DNA of 64,000 nt, from the NCBI RefSeq assembly GCF_040412425.1, contig NC_089766.1, positions 51,814,372 to 51,878,371 of the forward strand, written 5' to 3'. The stretch is from Macrobrachium rosenbergii. Its lineage: Eukaryota > Arthropoda > Malacostraca > Decapoda > Palaemonidae. Below the pieces are notes generated by a model that was not told the DNA's origin, made no database searches, and was given only the letters and a program-made list of their open reading frames with translations. Position numbers and translations under genes: made by a program. This document shows positions 34,871 through 45,591 of this stretch, piece after piece. Every line of letters begins with the position of its first letter. Within the stretch, counting starts at the first letter, position 1.

Positions 34871-35433
34871 TACAATCCTTACAGTTTGGATTATTATTAT
34901 TATTATTATTATTGAGAATTAAAAGCCATTATTGAGTGTTAAAAATATAGTGTTAAAAATATTTATGCACAGGGTTAGAAATGATAAGGGGAGACTTTCA
35001 GATACAGTCAGTATCCCTCGTCGGTCCTACAAAACTATAAAACAGTGGAGGGAGTCAGGTTTCCACAGCGTGATTTTATTTCACCCTAGATGCAAGCCAA
35101 AGATTCCCCTAGATTGGCTTGAATTCCCCTAAACCAATAATGTTAAAGAAACTGTGTTACAATAAAAATATATTATTTTGAATATTATTAGCAGCCTGTT
35201 ACAAAATTAGAGAAACTGTGGCAAAATAAAACAATATATTATTTTGAATATTATCAGTAGCCTGTTCCTAAAATAATCACAAAATAAGAAAAAAGTTAAT
35301 TGCATATAGGGCAAAAAGCAAAGAAAAATAAAACCTTATCTGTATAATTAAAACAATACGCGTTTTGACATATTATCAATATTGTTATGGATGAAAGCAA
35401 CATTTCCATTCTGCATTAGAGGCCTTCACAGTT
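34871..35433. other. no gene; ATT microsatellite and a 66-bp tandem duplication
   Basis: A short ATT repeat lies at 34890-34912. A unit with GAAACTGTG and AATATATTATTTTGAATATT occurs twice between 35143 and 35270. Confidence 0.6.
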
Positions 35434-36343
35434 CGAAGGGTCTATCGCAATTCTAAAAATCTAAATAACGCCAGAAACCGCTTTTGAAAATTCGCAATTT
35501 TCAAACAGCGATATCTCAGTCATTTTTTTAAGATATATTCGTGATTTTTGTTGCGTTATGAATCAAAATCTATCTACTTTACGGCGCTATGCATTTTTTT
35601 TTGTAAAAAATAAAACAAAATATTATATATATTACGAGTTGATTGAAAGTGACTTTTTTTCCGATAGCGACATTGTTTACAACATTTTTTCTAAGTTTTC
35701 TCAGGATGGAAAATATCCATGATATGAAAAAAATTAGCGATTCTGAAAGAAAAAGAATAATTCTTCACGATAATACCTTGGAAATTAAAATTGAACTAAC
35801 TTTTTTTTTCTTATATTTCTTGAACCAATAGAGATTTCTCAATTTTTTTTTTTTTTTGCATATTGTTTGGCAATGTTTTAGCTTTCCAAAAATATGTTTG
35901 TGAGCATTCTATCTAAAAATAATTGTGCTGTGAATATTTTTGTTAACGTATGTAGGGTAACGGAGCGTGTGTGAATGTTTGTAGCATTTTAATTTCAATG
36001 TATACTGTTTTTTGTGTTTATCTTTATTTTCAATCTATATTTTATAATAAATAATGGAGAATGTAGAAATATTAATATCCTACAACACCTGACCACTGAT
36101 GCTTAGGTTCCATTATGGTGATAATAAAAGTCTTAATTCAGCATAATACTTGCAAAGTAAAACACAAATTATGAGGTAACAAGATTATAACTTCCAAAAC
36201 GCTGCGAGAAAGACGAAGGCTGATATAAACATTCGCTGATTGGCTGACGCGTACCCTCGGTCTACGCTCTGATTGGCTGACGCGTACTCACGGTCTGCGC
36301 GCTGATTGGCTGAGCCGCCCAGCTGGCTGAGATAGACCCTTCG
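35434..36343. mobile_element. possible inverted-repeat element containing CCAAT repeats
   Basis: CGAAGGGTCTATC at 35434 recurs as its exact complement GATAGACCCTTCG ending at 36343. Thirteen bases of inverted repeat at this spacing is suggestive but not conclusive, and no target duplication is seen. Confidence 0.35.
36210..36325 (-). promoter_or_regulatory. possible promoter: three CCAAT boxes and a TATA-like word
   Basis: On the minus strand the unit GCGTCAGCCAATCAG or a close variant occurs three times at about 35-bp spacing, followed by GTTTATATCAG about 15 bp further on. CCAAT boxes in tandem before a TATA-like word are typical of an RNA polymerase II promoter. No convincing gene follows downstream (only a short frame after 36110), so it could equally be a tandem repeat inside a mobile element. 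Confidence 0.35.
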
Positions 36344-36543
36344 TATTGTTTCATTTCGCGCTCGACAACAGGCGCACAGTCTTGGCAGCCCACAAGGCAA
36401 AAAGTGCATGTTACTGGATGCGATTTTCGACCGTGTTAGCATTCGAATTTTCATTTTCTGCTTGCACGGGCTGAAACTTTAATAAATTCTGGATAAAAAT
36501 TTCTGAAAACCACAATTTGGGTATCTCATGTCTATACGCACTG

Positions 36544-36558
36544 ATGTATATATGTATA

Positions 36559-36633
<75 letters not shown>
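36544..36633. repeat. (AT)n microsatellite
   Basis: About 75 bases of pure AT preceded by decayed GTATATAT units. Confidence 0.95.
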
Positions 36634-36636
<3 letters not shown>

Positions 36637-36720
36637 AGTTCTCTTTGGGGTCTTGGTTAAATTATATTTACTGAAAAATCTCTCCACAACAGCACTGGAG
36701 AATGGTAAAGATATTGGGTT

Positions 36721-36995
36721 CCTCATTGGACGGGTTGGTATCGTTCACAGCTAGCACTCTGCTGGGCCCGCGTTCGAATCTCCAACCAACCAATGAAGAA
36801 TAAGAGGAATTTATTTCTGGTGATAGAAATTCATTTCTCGCTATAATGTGGTTCGGATTCCACAATAAGCTGTAGGTCCCGTTGCTAGGTAACCAATTGG
36901 TTCGTAGCCACGTAAAATAAATCTAATCCTTTGGGCCAGCCCTAGGAAAGCTGTTAATCAGCTCAGTGGTCTGGTTAAACTAAGGTATACTTAAC
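36721..36995 (+). mobile_element. tRNA-like SINE family 1, copy e
   Basis: Full-length copy with the head GACGGGTTGGTATCGTTCAC and the tail AACTAAGGTATACTTAAC. Confidence 0.85.
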
Positions 36996-37539
36996 AGCAC
37001 TGAAATCACAGTCTTTAGATTAGGATAACATGGGAGGTTTGCAGCATTCTTTTTGTCAAGTACAGTATCCCAGTACTGTAAGCATGGCATCTGTCAGTTC
37101 AGCTCTTCGCTAAGATTTCTACTCTTCGTCTGTCTAGTTTTTGTCCATGTGAGAAGGTGCGGTGTAGCATCAAAGACAGATAACAGTGATTTTGGTTCAA
37201 GGTTAACAGCATTCATGGGTTCAAGACACTGTACTGTAGAGTAAATTGGCTCATTAAGGGAGAATCTATTTTGAATTTGTTTTACAGACTACAAGGAAAT
37301 TTAAACAATTTTCAGAGATTTTCAGATCATTGACACTATTACTGTGTTTTCAAATCTCTCACTGTCTCCATAGCAGACACGCCTAAATATATATTAGCAG
37401 CAGACACAGTACTTGCTGAAAATAAGGGACTCTTTGGTTGAAGTGCAAATATGTCACACCTCTTTACATAAGGAATGCTCATAAGATCTGAACATTATGC
37501 CTCTTATCAATTTACTAACTTCCTCTTTTGAGGCAATAA
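36996..37539. other. no recognised gene
   Basis: Unique-looking sequence between a SINE and a hAT relic. It may include the decayed C-terminal part of that relic, but no conserved block is legible. Confidence 0.4.
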
Positions 37540-38610
37540 AAATTTGGGGATTCAGACCGAAATTGTGTGTTTAAACTTGAAGCGACCTAGGATATGAGAC
37601 GGAAATCCTAAGTAAGCAAGAGTAAATTTGTTACTGAGACTTTTAAGGATGGCATCATTACTGTCCCATTGTTCAAGCACACGTTTGACACAATTTTCCA
37701 GGGAAAGCCACCTGGTCTGCCCTGGAGCTAAAATTCTGCGAAGGGCTGCACCAACAAACTCCTGAAATTCTTTCAATAGATCTTGTCGTTTTGGAATGAG
37801 ACTGAAATGTGTATGTATATTACGACAAAGATCTTCAAGTGACTGGGGTAGATTTAGGCAAGTATATGATGAACATAAATGAATCATATGACAAGGGCAT
37901 TTACACTAATAACATTTGGCACTAAATCTCTCAAAATGGCAGCAACAGAATGTTTTCCCCAACATCGTGACATTTGTCGTATCCGAGCAGAAAGCGACAG
38001 TTTCCTAAAGGAATCTCTTCGTTTTCGAGTGACTGTTTAAAAGCTTTGATTAAACCATCAGCTGAACTGTCATGAACCCCCACAAGATCTAAGAAAAAAG
38101 TTAAGTATACCTTTGTTTTACCAGACCACTGAGCTGATTAACAGCTCTCCTAGAGAGGGCTGGCCCGAAGGATTAGACTTATTTAACGTGGCCAAGAACC
38201 AATTGGTTACTTAGCAACGGGACCTACAGCTTATTGTGGAATCTGAATCACATTTGACACCCTTTATTTTCCCAGGCAGACTTTTTTTAAAGAAAATTTC
38301 ATTAGGGAACATATCTCTTACTAACAGTAACACTGGTTCACACAAAGAAATTGGCAAGAAGTGTTCTGCAAGGAAAGCACAACGTTTGAAATATATTTTC
38401 TTGGCAGACTTATCTAATGGATCATCACTAATTAAGAAGCATGCTACTGACGTAGAGATTTTGACCTTGAGGGCTTTGAAAACCATCCCGAAAATTTGGG
38501 GTCTGTGGTCCAAATATCCCTACACTTTTGTTGAAACGACTTCCCCTTTGCCGCGATTGTTCTTATTTTCTGGGTCGGCGTACGCGGGGAGATTATCATC
38601 TTTATAACTC
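37540..38610 (-). mobile_element. hAT-family transposase relic, lineage 2
   Basis: On the minus strand the frame at 38513-38254 gives CAFLAEHFLPISLCEPVLLL, then VRDMFPNEIFFKKSL. Shifting frames at 38100-37900 give DSSADGLIKAFKQSLENEEI. The frame at 37887-37552 gives MIHLCSSYTCLNLPQSLEDL and APGQTRWLSLENCVKRVLEQ followed by W. This is the middle part of a BED-type hAT transposase, related in layout to the relic at 24-26 kb but from a different, diverged copy. A family 1 SINE interrupts it. It is not functional. Confidence 0.75.
38098..38253 (-). mobile_element. tRNA-like SINE family 1, copy f, truncated
   Basis: A reverse-orientation copy from the AAGTTAAGTATACC tail to the GGTTCGGATTCC region, lacking the head. 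It is inserted in the hAT relic. Confidence 0.85.
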
Positions 38611-38891
38611 ATCTTGAAAAAGAACTTACTGTATACTAAACAATTTTTCTGTTTAGTCTACCTGCCCAACACGGAGGCTCCCCGGTACCCCCTTAGGGCG
38701 CCGTGACTCAACAGAAAAATAATATACAAAAAAGCACATAGGCGTGACACCGATATAAAAACCATATTGAATATGTAAATATAAAGCTTCATTCTAAAAA
38801 TTAAGTAATTAAAAATGTGTTTCCATATCAAATATGCAACTATAAAAGATAAATAAAATACTCCATAAACAACAAAAGTAAAATAAAAGTA

Positions 38892-39394
38892 CAGTAATAG
38901 CCCGAACTTGCGCGATTCGAGTTGGCGAATTCACAGAAACACGAACTTTTTATTGGAACCTAATTGTCATACAGGAGATTTCACAGACACATGAATATTT
39001 GCGAGTACTGAGAAACCCTGCAAAAGTGTTTATGTTTCATTTTTTATGTAATTTTTTATAAGTTTTCAAGATTTTATTTGTAAATTGAATAACATTAATT
39101 ATTAAAAGTAATAATTTCTCTCTCTCTCTCTTTTACTGAGATGAGAGAATTTTTATGATACGTGTATATGTTTATTTGTTTCTTATGATAAATAAATTAT
39201 TTACCTAATAATGAGTACTAATTTTAATAATAATAATAATAATAATATAACTGTAAATACAAAATTCGTATGTGATACGTATTTTAAACAAACAAATTCT
39301 TTTCTTCATCTTTTGAGAAGCAGCTCGAACGTAAACCTGTCAGACATGTCACTTGAACAGGACAAGAAAGGGGTGTTGCTGATTAGAGGTCAAA

Positions 39395-39451
<57 letters not shown>

Positions 39452-39996
39452 CCGTCGTAGTAATTCGTAAAAAATTTCACTCTCTTAAGTAAGGACAACT
39501 GTTATCTCTCTCTCTCTCTCTCTCTCTCTTGTTCATAGTTAGCGCAACCTAAGTATTACTGTTTCTCTGTATGTCTTTACCTGTACAGTAGATAATGTAA
39601 ATTGGTCTAATTTTACCTTACCATCTACAAACTGTAAATGCGCTGTTCTAAAACATAGAGACAGAGAGCATTTCAGAACAAAGAGAAAGAGACAGAATAA
39701 AGAAGTTTTTAAAAACGAGGTTGAGAAGACTTCTAAAAATAGATCGGTGGAATGGGGTTAGAGAGAAATAGTATACCAATCTTCACATTCTCCTATATTC
39801 TTACGTCAACCATTTATTTCTTCTTTTAAGGGTAATATATTAAGCTAACTTTTAAATGAAATTACAGTAACTTTAACTTCATTTAAAAGTTGGTTTCATA
39901 CTGAATTTCCATCTTTTGATATCTAATGTAAGAATAAATTCTCTCTGTCTCTGTAATATAATTCATAAATAATTTAACTTGATATTTCAAGTAAGG

Positions 39997-40043
<47 letters not shown>

Positions 40044-40708
40044 TATTCTCTGTGTCCAAAATAATTGATAAATAATTTCACTCTCTTAAGTAAGGACAAC
40101 CTCTCTCTCTCTCTCTCTCTATTGTTCACAGTTAGCACTCACACATTTTTACAACTTATTATTTCTCTGTACGTCTTTACCTGTACAGTAGATAGTTTAA
40201 GTTGATCTAATTTTACCTGTACTGTCTACGAAGTGTAAATGCGCTAGTGTGGCAAATACATTCTAAAACATAGAGACATAATGACTAAGAGTTGTATTAG
40301 TCCAAATACAAAACACTGTTTGTTCATGAAAAAGCATTTCAGAACAAAGAGAAAGAGACGTAGAATAAAGAAGTTATTAAAAAGAGGTTGAGGAGACTTC
40401 TAAAAATAGATCAGTTGGCAGGGGAGAGAGACAGAAATTCTCTTCCAGCTCTGTTTTTATGTCAACCATTTTTTTTTTTTTGTAAGGATAATGTATTAAA
40501 CTAACTTTTAAATGACATTACAGTAACTTTAATTTCATTTAAAAGTTAGCTTAATAATTTGGGAGCATGATTAGGGTCATATTTAGTGTTTAAGCTTTAG
40601 AAATAAGCATTTATTTGGAATTTTAGAGACAGTGCCAAACTTACGCGAAAATTTGTGTTGTGCGACGGGTTCTGGAACCTAACCTCACGTAAGTTCGGGT
40701 TATGGCTG
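38892..40708. mobile_element. pogo/Tigger-like element with internal duplications (1.8 kb)
   Basis: The ends are inverted repeats of about 22 bp (left CAGTAATAGCCCGAACTTGC, right end complement CAGCCATAACCCGAACTTAC), each next to TA, the target of Tc1/mariner/pogo elements. CAGT(A)AT..CCC ends are typical of the pogo group. No transposase frame remains. The interior contains CT microsatellites (39402-39446, 39505-39528, 40002-40039, 40101-40120) and a duplicated segment of several hundred bases (39530-39960 against 40125-40560) with a hairpin around CTAACTTTTAAATGA. Confidence 0.6.
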
Positions 40709-40710
40709 TA

Positions 40711-41223
40711 GAATCCATATTGGTTTCCAGAAGAATCTTAAATAAATGCCCTAGCCTGGGCCTTTGGCTTATGGTATTTTATATTGTATTACAACACTGC
40801 AAAACATTAGCTTATAAGCCAATATCATATACTTGCAAGATAACAGTAGGCCTGTGCTAACGTACGACATAGTTGAGATAGATCTAACCTAACCAGTGTG
40901 TGTACCACCAACTCGACCCACCTTAGACCACAGCTCAAGCCTTAGGCCTCTTGTGTTTGGCTCAATTTTCACGATTTATAAAAATAAACATAGCCGGAAT
41001 AATACTGTATTTATATTCCAGTCTTTCTTAGAATAACTGCAATTCAGTGCAATGACAGATTTTTCCTATGCCTACTGGTACCTGAATGGGCCTAATTGGT
41101 ATAAATCAATTTCGTTTCCCTCTAGAACATGCAATCATAATTTTTAATTTCGTCTTACCTGCTGCTGAATTATCATCAACTGACTGTTATCAAAGAGACA
41201 AGAAATATCTTAAAATGTATTAA

Positions 41224-41225
<2 letters not shown>
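40711..41225. other. no recognised gene
   Basis: Spacer without recognised frames or repeats, ending at a CT microsatellite. Confidence 0.4.

Positions 41226-41291
<66 letters not shown>
41226..41291. repeat. (CT)n microsatellite
   Basis: About 66 bases of pure CT. Confidence 0.95.
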
Positions 41292-41293
<2 letters not shown>

Positions 41294-41387
41294 GGATAAT
41301 ATCGCTATAAATTTATTACACATACCAAGACGGGATAATAATAATAACATAATAATAAAAAAGAAATTAAAAGAATAAACACTACCA

Positions 41388-43412
41388 CTTCACTCACTCA
41401 CTCACCCACCCACCCACCCACCCACCCACCTCCCCACTTACTTACCTACTCACTCACCCACCCACTTACCTACTCACTCACTCACTCACCCACCCACCCA
41501 CTTCCCTACTCACCTACTCACTCACTCACCCTATCACTCACTCACTTACCCTCCACTCACTCACCCATCTCACTCACTCACTCACCCACCCACCCACCCA
41601 CCCACTTACCTACTCACTCACTCACCCACCCACTTACCTACTCAGTAACTCACTCACCCTATCACTCACTCACTCATCCTCCTTTCACTCAGTCATTCAC
41701 TCATTCACTGACTCACCCACCCACCCCCACCCACCCACTCACCTCACTCACTCACTCACCCACCCACCCACCCATCCCATCCCATCCTGTTCACCATCCC
41801 ATCCCATCTCATTCATCCATCCCACTCACTCACCAATCCCACTCATTCATCCATCCCACCCACCCACCCACCCATCCCACTCACCACTCACCCACCCACC
41901 CACCACTCACTCACTCACTCACTCACCCACCCACCCACTCACTCACTCACTCACTTACCTACTCACTCACTTACCCACTCACTTAGGCTACCTACTCACT
42001 CACCCACCCACCACCCACCCACCCACCCACTCACTTACCCACTCACCTACTCACTCACTCACTCACTCACCCACCCTATCACTCACTCACTGACTCACCC
42101 TCTCACTCACTCACCCATCCCACTCACTCACTGACCCACCAACCCACCTCCCAACCACTCACTCACTCACTCACTCACCCATCCCACTTGCTCACTCACC
42201 CATCCCACTCACTCAGTCACTCATCCCACTAACTAACTCACTCACTCAATCACTCACTCATCCCACTCATTCAATCATTCACTCACTCAATAACCCACCC
42301 ACCCGTCCCACTCACTCACTCACTCACCCATCCCACTCTCTCACTCATCCCACTCATTCACTCACTAACCCACCAACCCACCCAATCACTCACTCAATCA
42401 CTCACCCACCCACCCGCCCACCCACCCATTCACTCATTTATCTACCTATCCACCCACCCACTCACTCAGCTACTCACCTACTCACCCACCAACTTACTCA
42501 CCCACCCACTCACCCACTTACCTACTCACTCACTACCTCACTCACCCAATCACTCACCTACTTACTCACTCACTCACTCACCCACCCACCACTTACTCAC
42601 CCACTCACTCACTCCCTTACCCACCCACTCACTCACTCAGTCATCCACTCACCTACTGTCTCACTCATTCACTTACTCACTCACCCACCCACCCACCACT
42701 CACTCACCCACTCACTTGCTCCCTTACCCACCCACTCACTCACTCAATGAATCACTCACAGACTGCATTCACTCACCCCCTGACTCACTCAATCACCTAC
42801 CTACCCACCCACCCAGTCACCCACCTGCACGCTCAATCACCTACTCACTCACTTATCACTCATCCATTCACTCACTCACTCATCCCCACTCACCCACCCA
42901 CTCACTCACCCACTCACTCACCCACTCACTGACTCACTCACCCCAACTCACCCACCCACTGACTAGCTCTTCGTTGGGCGAGTCGGTAGAGTTGTGGTCT
43001 AGCACTATCTAGGCCCGAGTTCGACTCTCAGCCGGCTAATGAAGAGTTAGAGGAAGTTATTTCTGGTGGTAGAAATTCATTTCTTGCTATAATGTGGTTC
43101 GGATTCCACAATAAGCTATAGGTCCCGTTGCTAAGTAACCAGTTGGTTCTTAGCCACGTTAAATAAGTCTAATCCTTCGGGCCAGCCTTAGGAGTGCTGT
43201 TAATCAGCTCAGTGGTCTGGTAAAACTAAGGTATACTTAACTTTTTTTTCACCCACTGACTCACCCACTTACTCATTCACTAACTCCCACTCACTCACCC
43301 ACCCACCCACCACACCCACCCACCCACCCACCCACCACCCACTCACCCACCCACCCACTCACTCACACTTACCCACCCAGTCACTCACCCACCCAGTCAC
43401 CCACTCACAGCC
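41388..43412. repeat. CACT/CACC tetranucleotide array, about 1.75 kb, split by a SINE
   Basis: Units CACT (ACTCACTCACTC), CACC (ACCCACCCACCC), with occasional CATC and TTAC variants, run from 41388 to about 42962 and resume from about 43248 to 43412 after a SINE. Histidine/serine/proline-rich frames inside it are by-products. Confidence 0.95.
42963..43241 (+). mobile_element. tRNA-like SINE family 1, copy g
   Basis: Full-length copy with the head TCTTCGTTGGGCGAGTCGGT, B-box-like GAGTTCGACTCTC and the tail GGTATACTTAAC. It interrupts the tetranucleotide array. Confidence 0.9.
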
Positions 43413-44355
43413 CAGGTCCTACAGGAAGCAGGGACCAAAGACAATTGTGTGCAGATAGAATCGGCTGCTCAAGGGATGAATGTGTCATTTATTCTTTTGT
43501 TATTAATTTGTTTATTTTTTGTTATTGTTCGCATTATTTTTTGTTCGTTATTCAATTTGTTTTTTTTTGTTCATTTTTTTTGTGCTCGTTTTTTTTTTTT
43601 TTTATTAAATTTATTTAATGTAAGTATATATCATCAATTTTAGAAATTCCATGATAGCTTCTGTTGATTTCATCATCAAACTTGATATAAATGTTATTGG
43701 AAAACAATACAAGATGATGTTTGCAATAGAAATAAATAACATTCCTACGTAGAGATTGAACCTAGACCTCTAAAACGAAAGGCAAAGGTGCTACCAAATG
43801 ACCCACACAGGTCATACAAAAAGTTGGAACCTAAGTACTTATTACAGGGTACCTAAGTTTTGACCTGATCAGGTTGCAACACCTGACCAGGTAAAGCCTT
43901 AAGCACCATTTAAATACTTAGGTTCCAATTTTTCCATGACCTGTGTGGGTCATTTGGTAGCACCCTTGCCTTTCTTTCCAGAGCCCTTGGTTCAATCTCT
44001 GTGTAAGGAAAGTATTTATTACTATTACTCACGCGATCATGTGTTGGTTTCCAGTAATATTAATGATCAATTTTAATGATGAAACCAAGAGAAGCTTTGA
44101 GACCATTTGTAATATATATATTGATATAATTGTCAGTAAAAAATATCATTAGAATTGTTAGTACTGATACCATGTACCAAGATTTTACCCCAGAATTCAT
44201 CAATCTTATGAGCTTTGCATTCAAATGCAAGACAGCTTACATTAATTAAAAATGTGATAAGTAAAAGTTTGTTTAAAATCTTTAATTTAATATATTTAAT
44301 TAATTAATTAATTTGGTTGATATGGTTGAAAGTACACAGACTTTGCTGAGAAAAG
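43413..44355. other. no gene; T-rich segment and a long palindromic tRNA-like repeat
   Basis: A T-rich stretch (43480-43620) is followed by an imperfect hairpin from about 43722 to 44035. The arms contain AGGCAAAGGTGCTACCAAAT / ATTTGGTAGCACCCTTGCCT and the B-box-like GGTTCAATCTC near 43990. It looks like two tRNA-derived SINE heads facing each other. Confidence 0.5.
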
Positions 44356-45208
44356 ATGGACCAATTGTTCAACTGTTTCAATAGTGGAACTCGTAACAGT
44401 AATGCAAAAATGCAACATGCCATGAGTCTGAAATCAGGTCACAAGGAATTTCTGGTTAACTGCCTCACATGGTTGGATGGTATTAAATCACTTGGTCCAT
44501 GAAAGCTGTCTTGCCTCTCTGGATGGCAGATGGTAATGAAAGGTCTGTTACAGTTGTGGGATGAGTTAAATTCAAAGTACAAGCTGTCTTACCTAGTAAC
44601 CAACACACTCAATCAAGATTATTTGGAGAATTTATTTTCAGTAATTCGGGGGAAAGGTGGGCACAACCCAGATGCATGTCAGTTCAGGAGTGCATTCCAC
44701 CAAGTCATGGTGTATGCTAGTATGGTTCCAAGTGCTGGTGCTAACTGACAAAAAGACACTGAGACCTCGTTGGTAACCCTAACAATATAGGGACTTCAGG
44801 TTTTGCAAAATCTGCAGTGAAAGTCACACATTCTTCTCTGCCAATTCCTGTAACAGTACAGTCAGTAATGACCCTCCCTGTGGGAGACCTACCACTCGAG
44901 GGATGCAGTGTGTTAGCATATGTCACAGGTTTCATTGTGTGTAAGATTCGTCACAAGGTTTGCAGAGAATGCAGGACAAAGCTTCAAAGTATTCTTGATC
45001 CACACAACCCTGTTCATGTTTTCCTTTCCAAGAAGACTTATGGTAACACACTAGGAGAGGAGCTAATTGTGCCAAGTACAGTCCTTTACGACATGATTAC
45101 TCAGATGAAAAACGAGTATAGAAAGACATTTTCTGACATTTACCACATAAGCAAAGTTCACTACAGACTTGCGACAGGCTTTGAGGAGAATATGCAGGGA
45201 AAGTTTTT
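44356..45208 (+). pseudogene. P-element/THAP9-like transposase, C-terminal remnant
   Basis: The plus-strand frame from 44356 gives LKSGHKEFLVNCLTWLDGIK, has an in-frame stop (TGA) near 44500, then continues in the same frame with MKGLLQLWDELNSKYKLSYL and TNTLNQDYLENLFSVIRGKG, the hallmark of P-element and THAP9 transposases (TN.LNQD.LENFFS.IR..GG). After a frame change, 44817 onward gives LEGCSVLAYVTGFIVCKIRH and CRECRTKL, a later block of the same family. The reading frame runs into the terminal repeat of the next element at 45209, so it is cut off there. It is dead. Confidence 0.75.
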
Positions 45209-45470
45209 TAGTGGGGCAGATAACAGAAAAATCGTGCAAATGATGATACAAACATCAAATTTGGCACAAGTGTCCTCCAAGGTATACTAATCAAATCTGC
45301 CCAATTGGCCAATTGTAAATCCAAGATGGCAGCCATTTTCAAGATGGCTGACAAAATAACCACCCAAAGTAGATGTTTTGCTTAGAAATATTTGTAGTTG
45401 TCTGATTTGCATGATCTAAGTGTGGATTCCTATGTTTTGAAGCCTGCTGAACTATATTTTCCTGTTTAAA
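45209..45470 (+). repeat. left terminal inverted repeat of the 5.7-kb element
   Basis: Begins TAGTGGGGCAGATAACAG and contains ATCGTGCAAATGATGAT, AAATTTGGCACAA, ACTAATCAAATCTGCC and AAATAACCACCCAAAGT. It matches the complement of 50612-50886 at roughly 85-90 per cent by eye, with a gap of about 11 bases near the end. Confidence 0.85.
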
Positions 45471-45591
45471 AAGCACTCTGAGACATATTTCTCAAGATAA
45501 CCACCAAGATGTTTGTCTTTCTTTACATAAGTTTTGTCCCGGCTAGTACATTTTCAAAGTTATGCATACTGTGCTGCTGTTTCTCGATCTG

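Noticed and set aside
42716..43012. Serine/histidine/proline-rich frame
   Set aside because: A translation of the CACT/CACC array running into a SINE.
44817..45290. Complete 157-codon gene
   Set aside because: It is the tail of a frameshifted P-element-like relic, and its last 27 codons are the terminal repeat of the neighbouring element.
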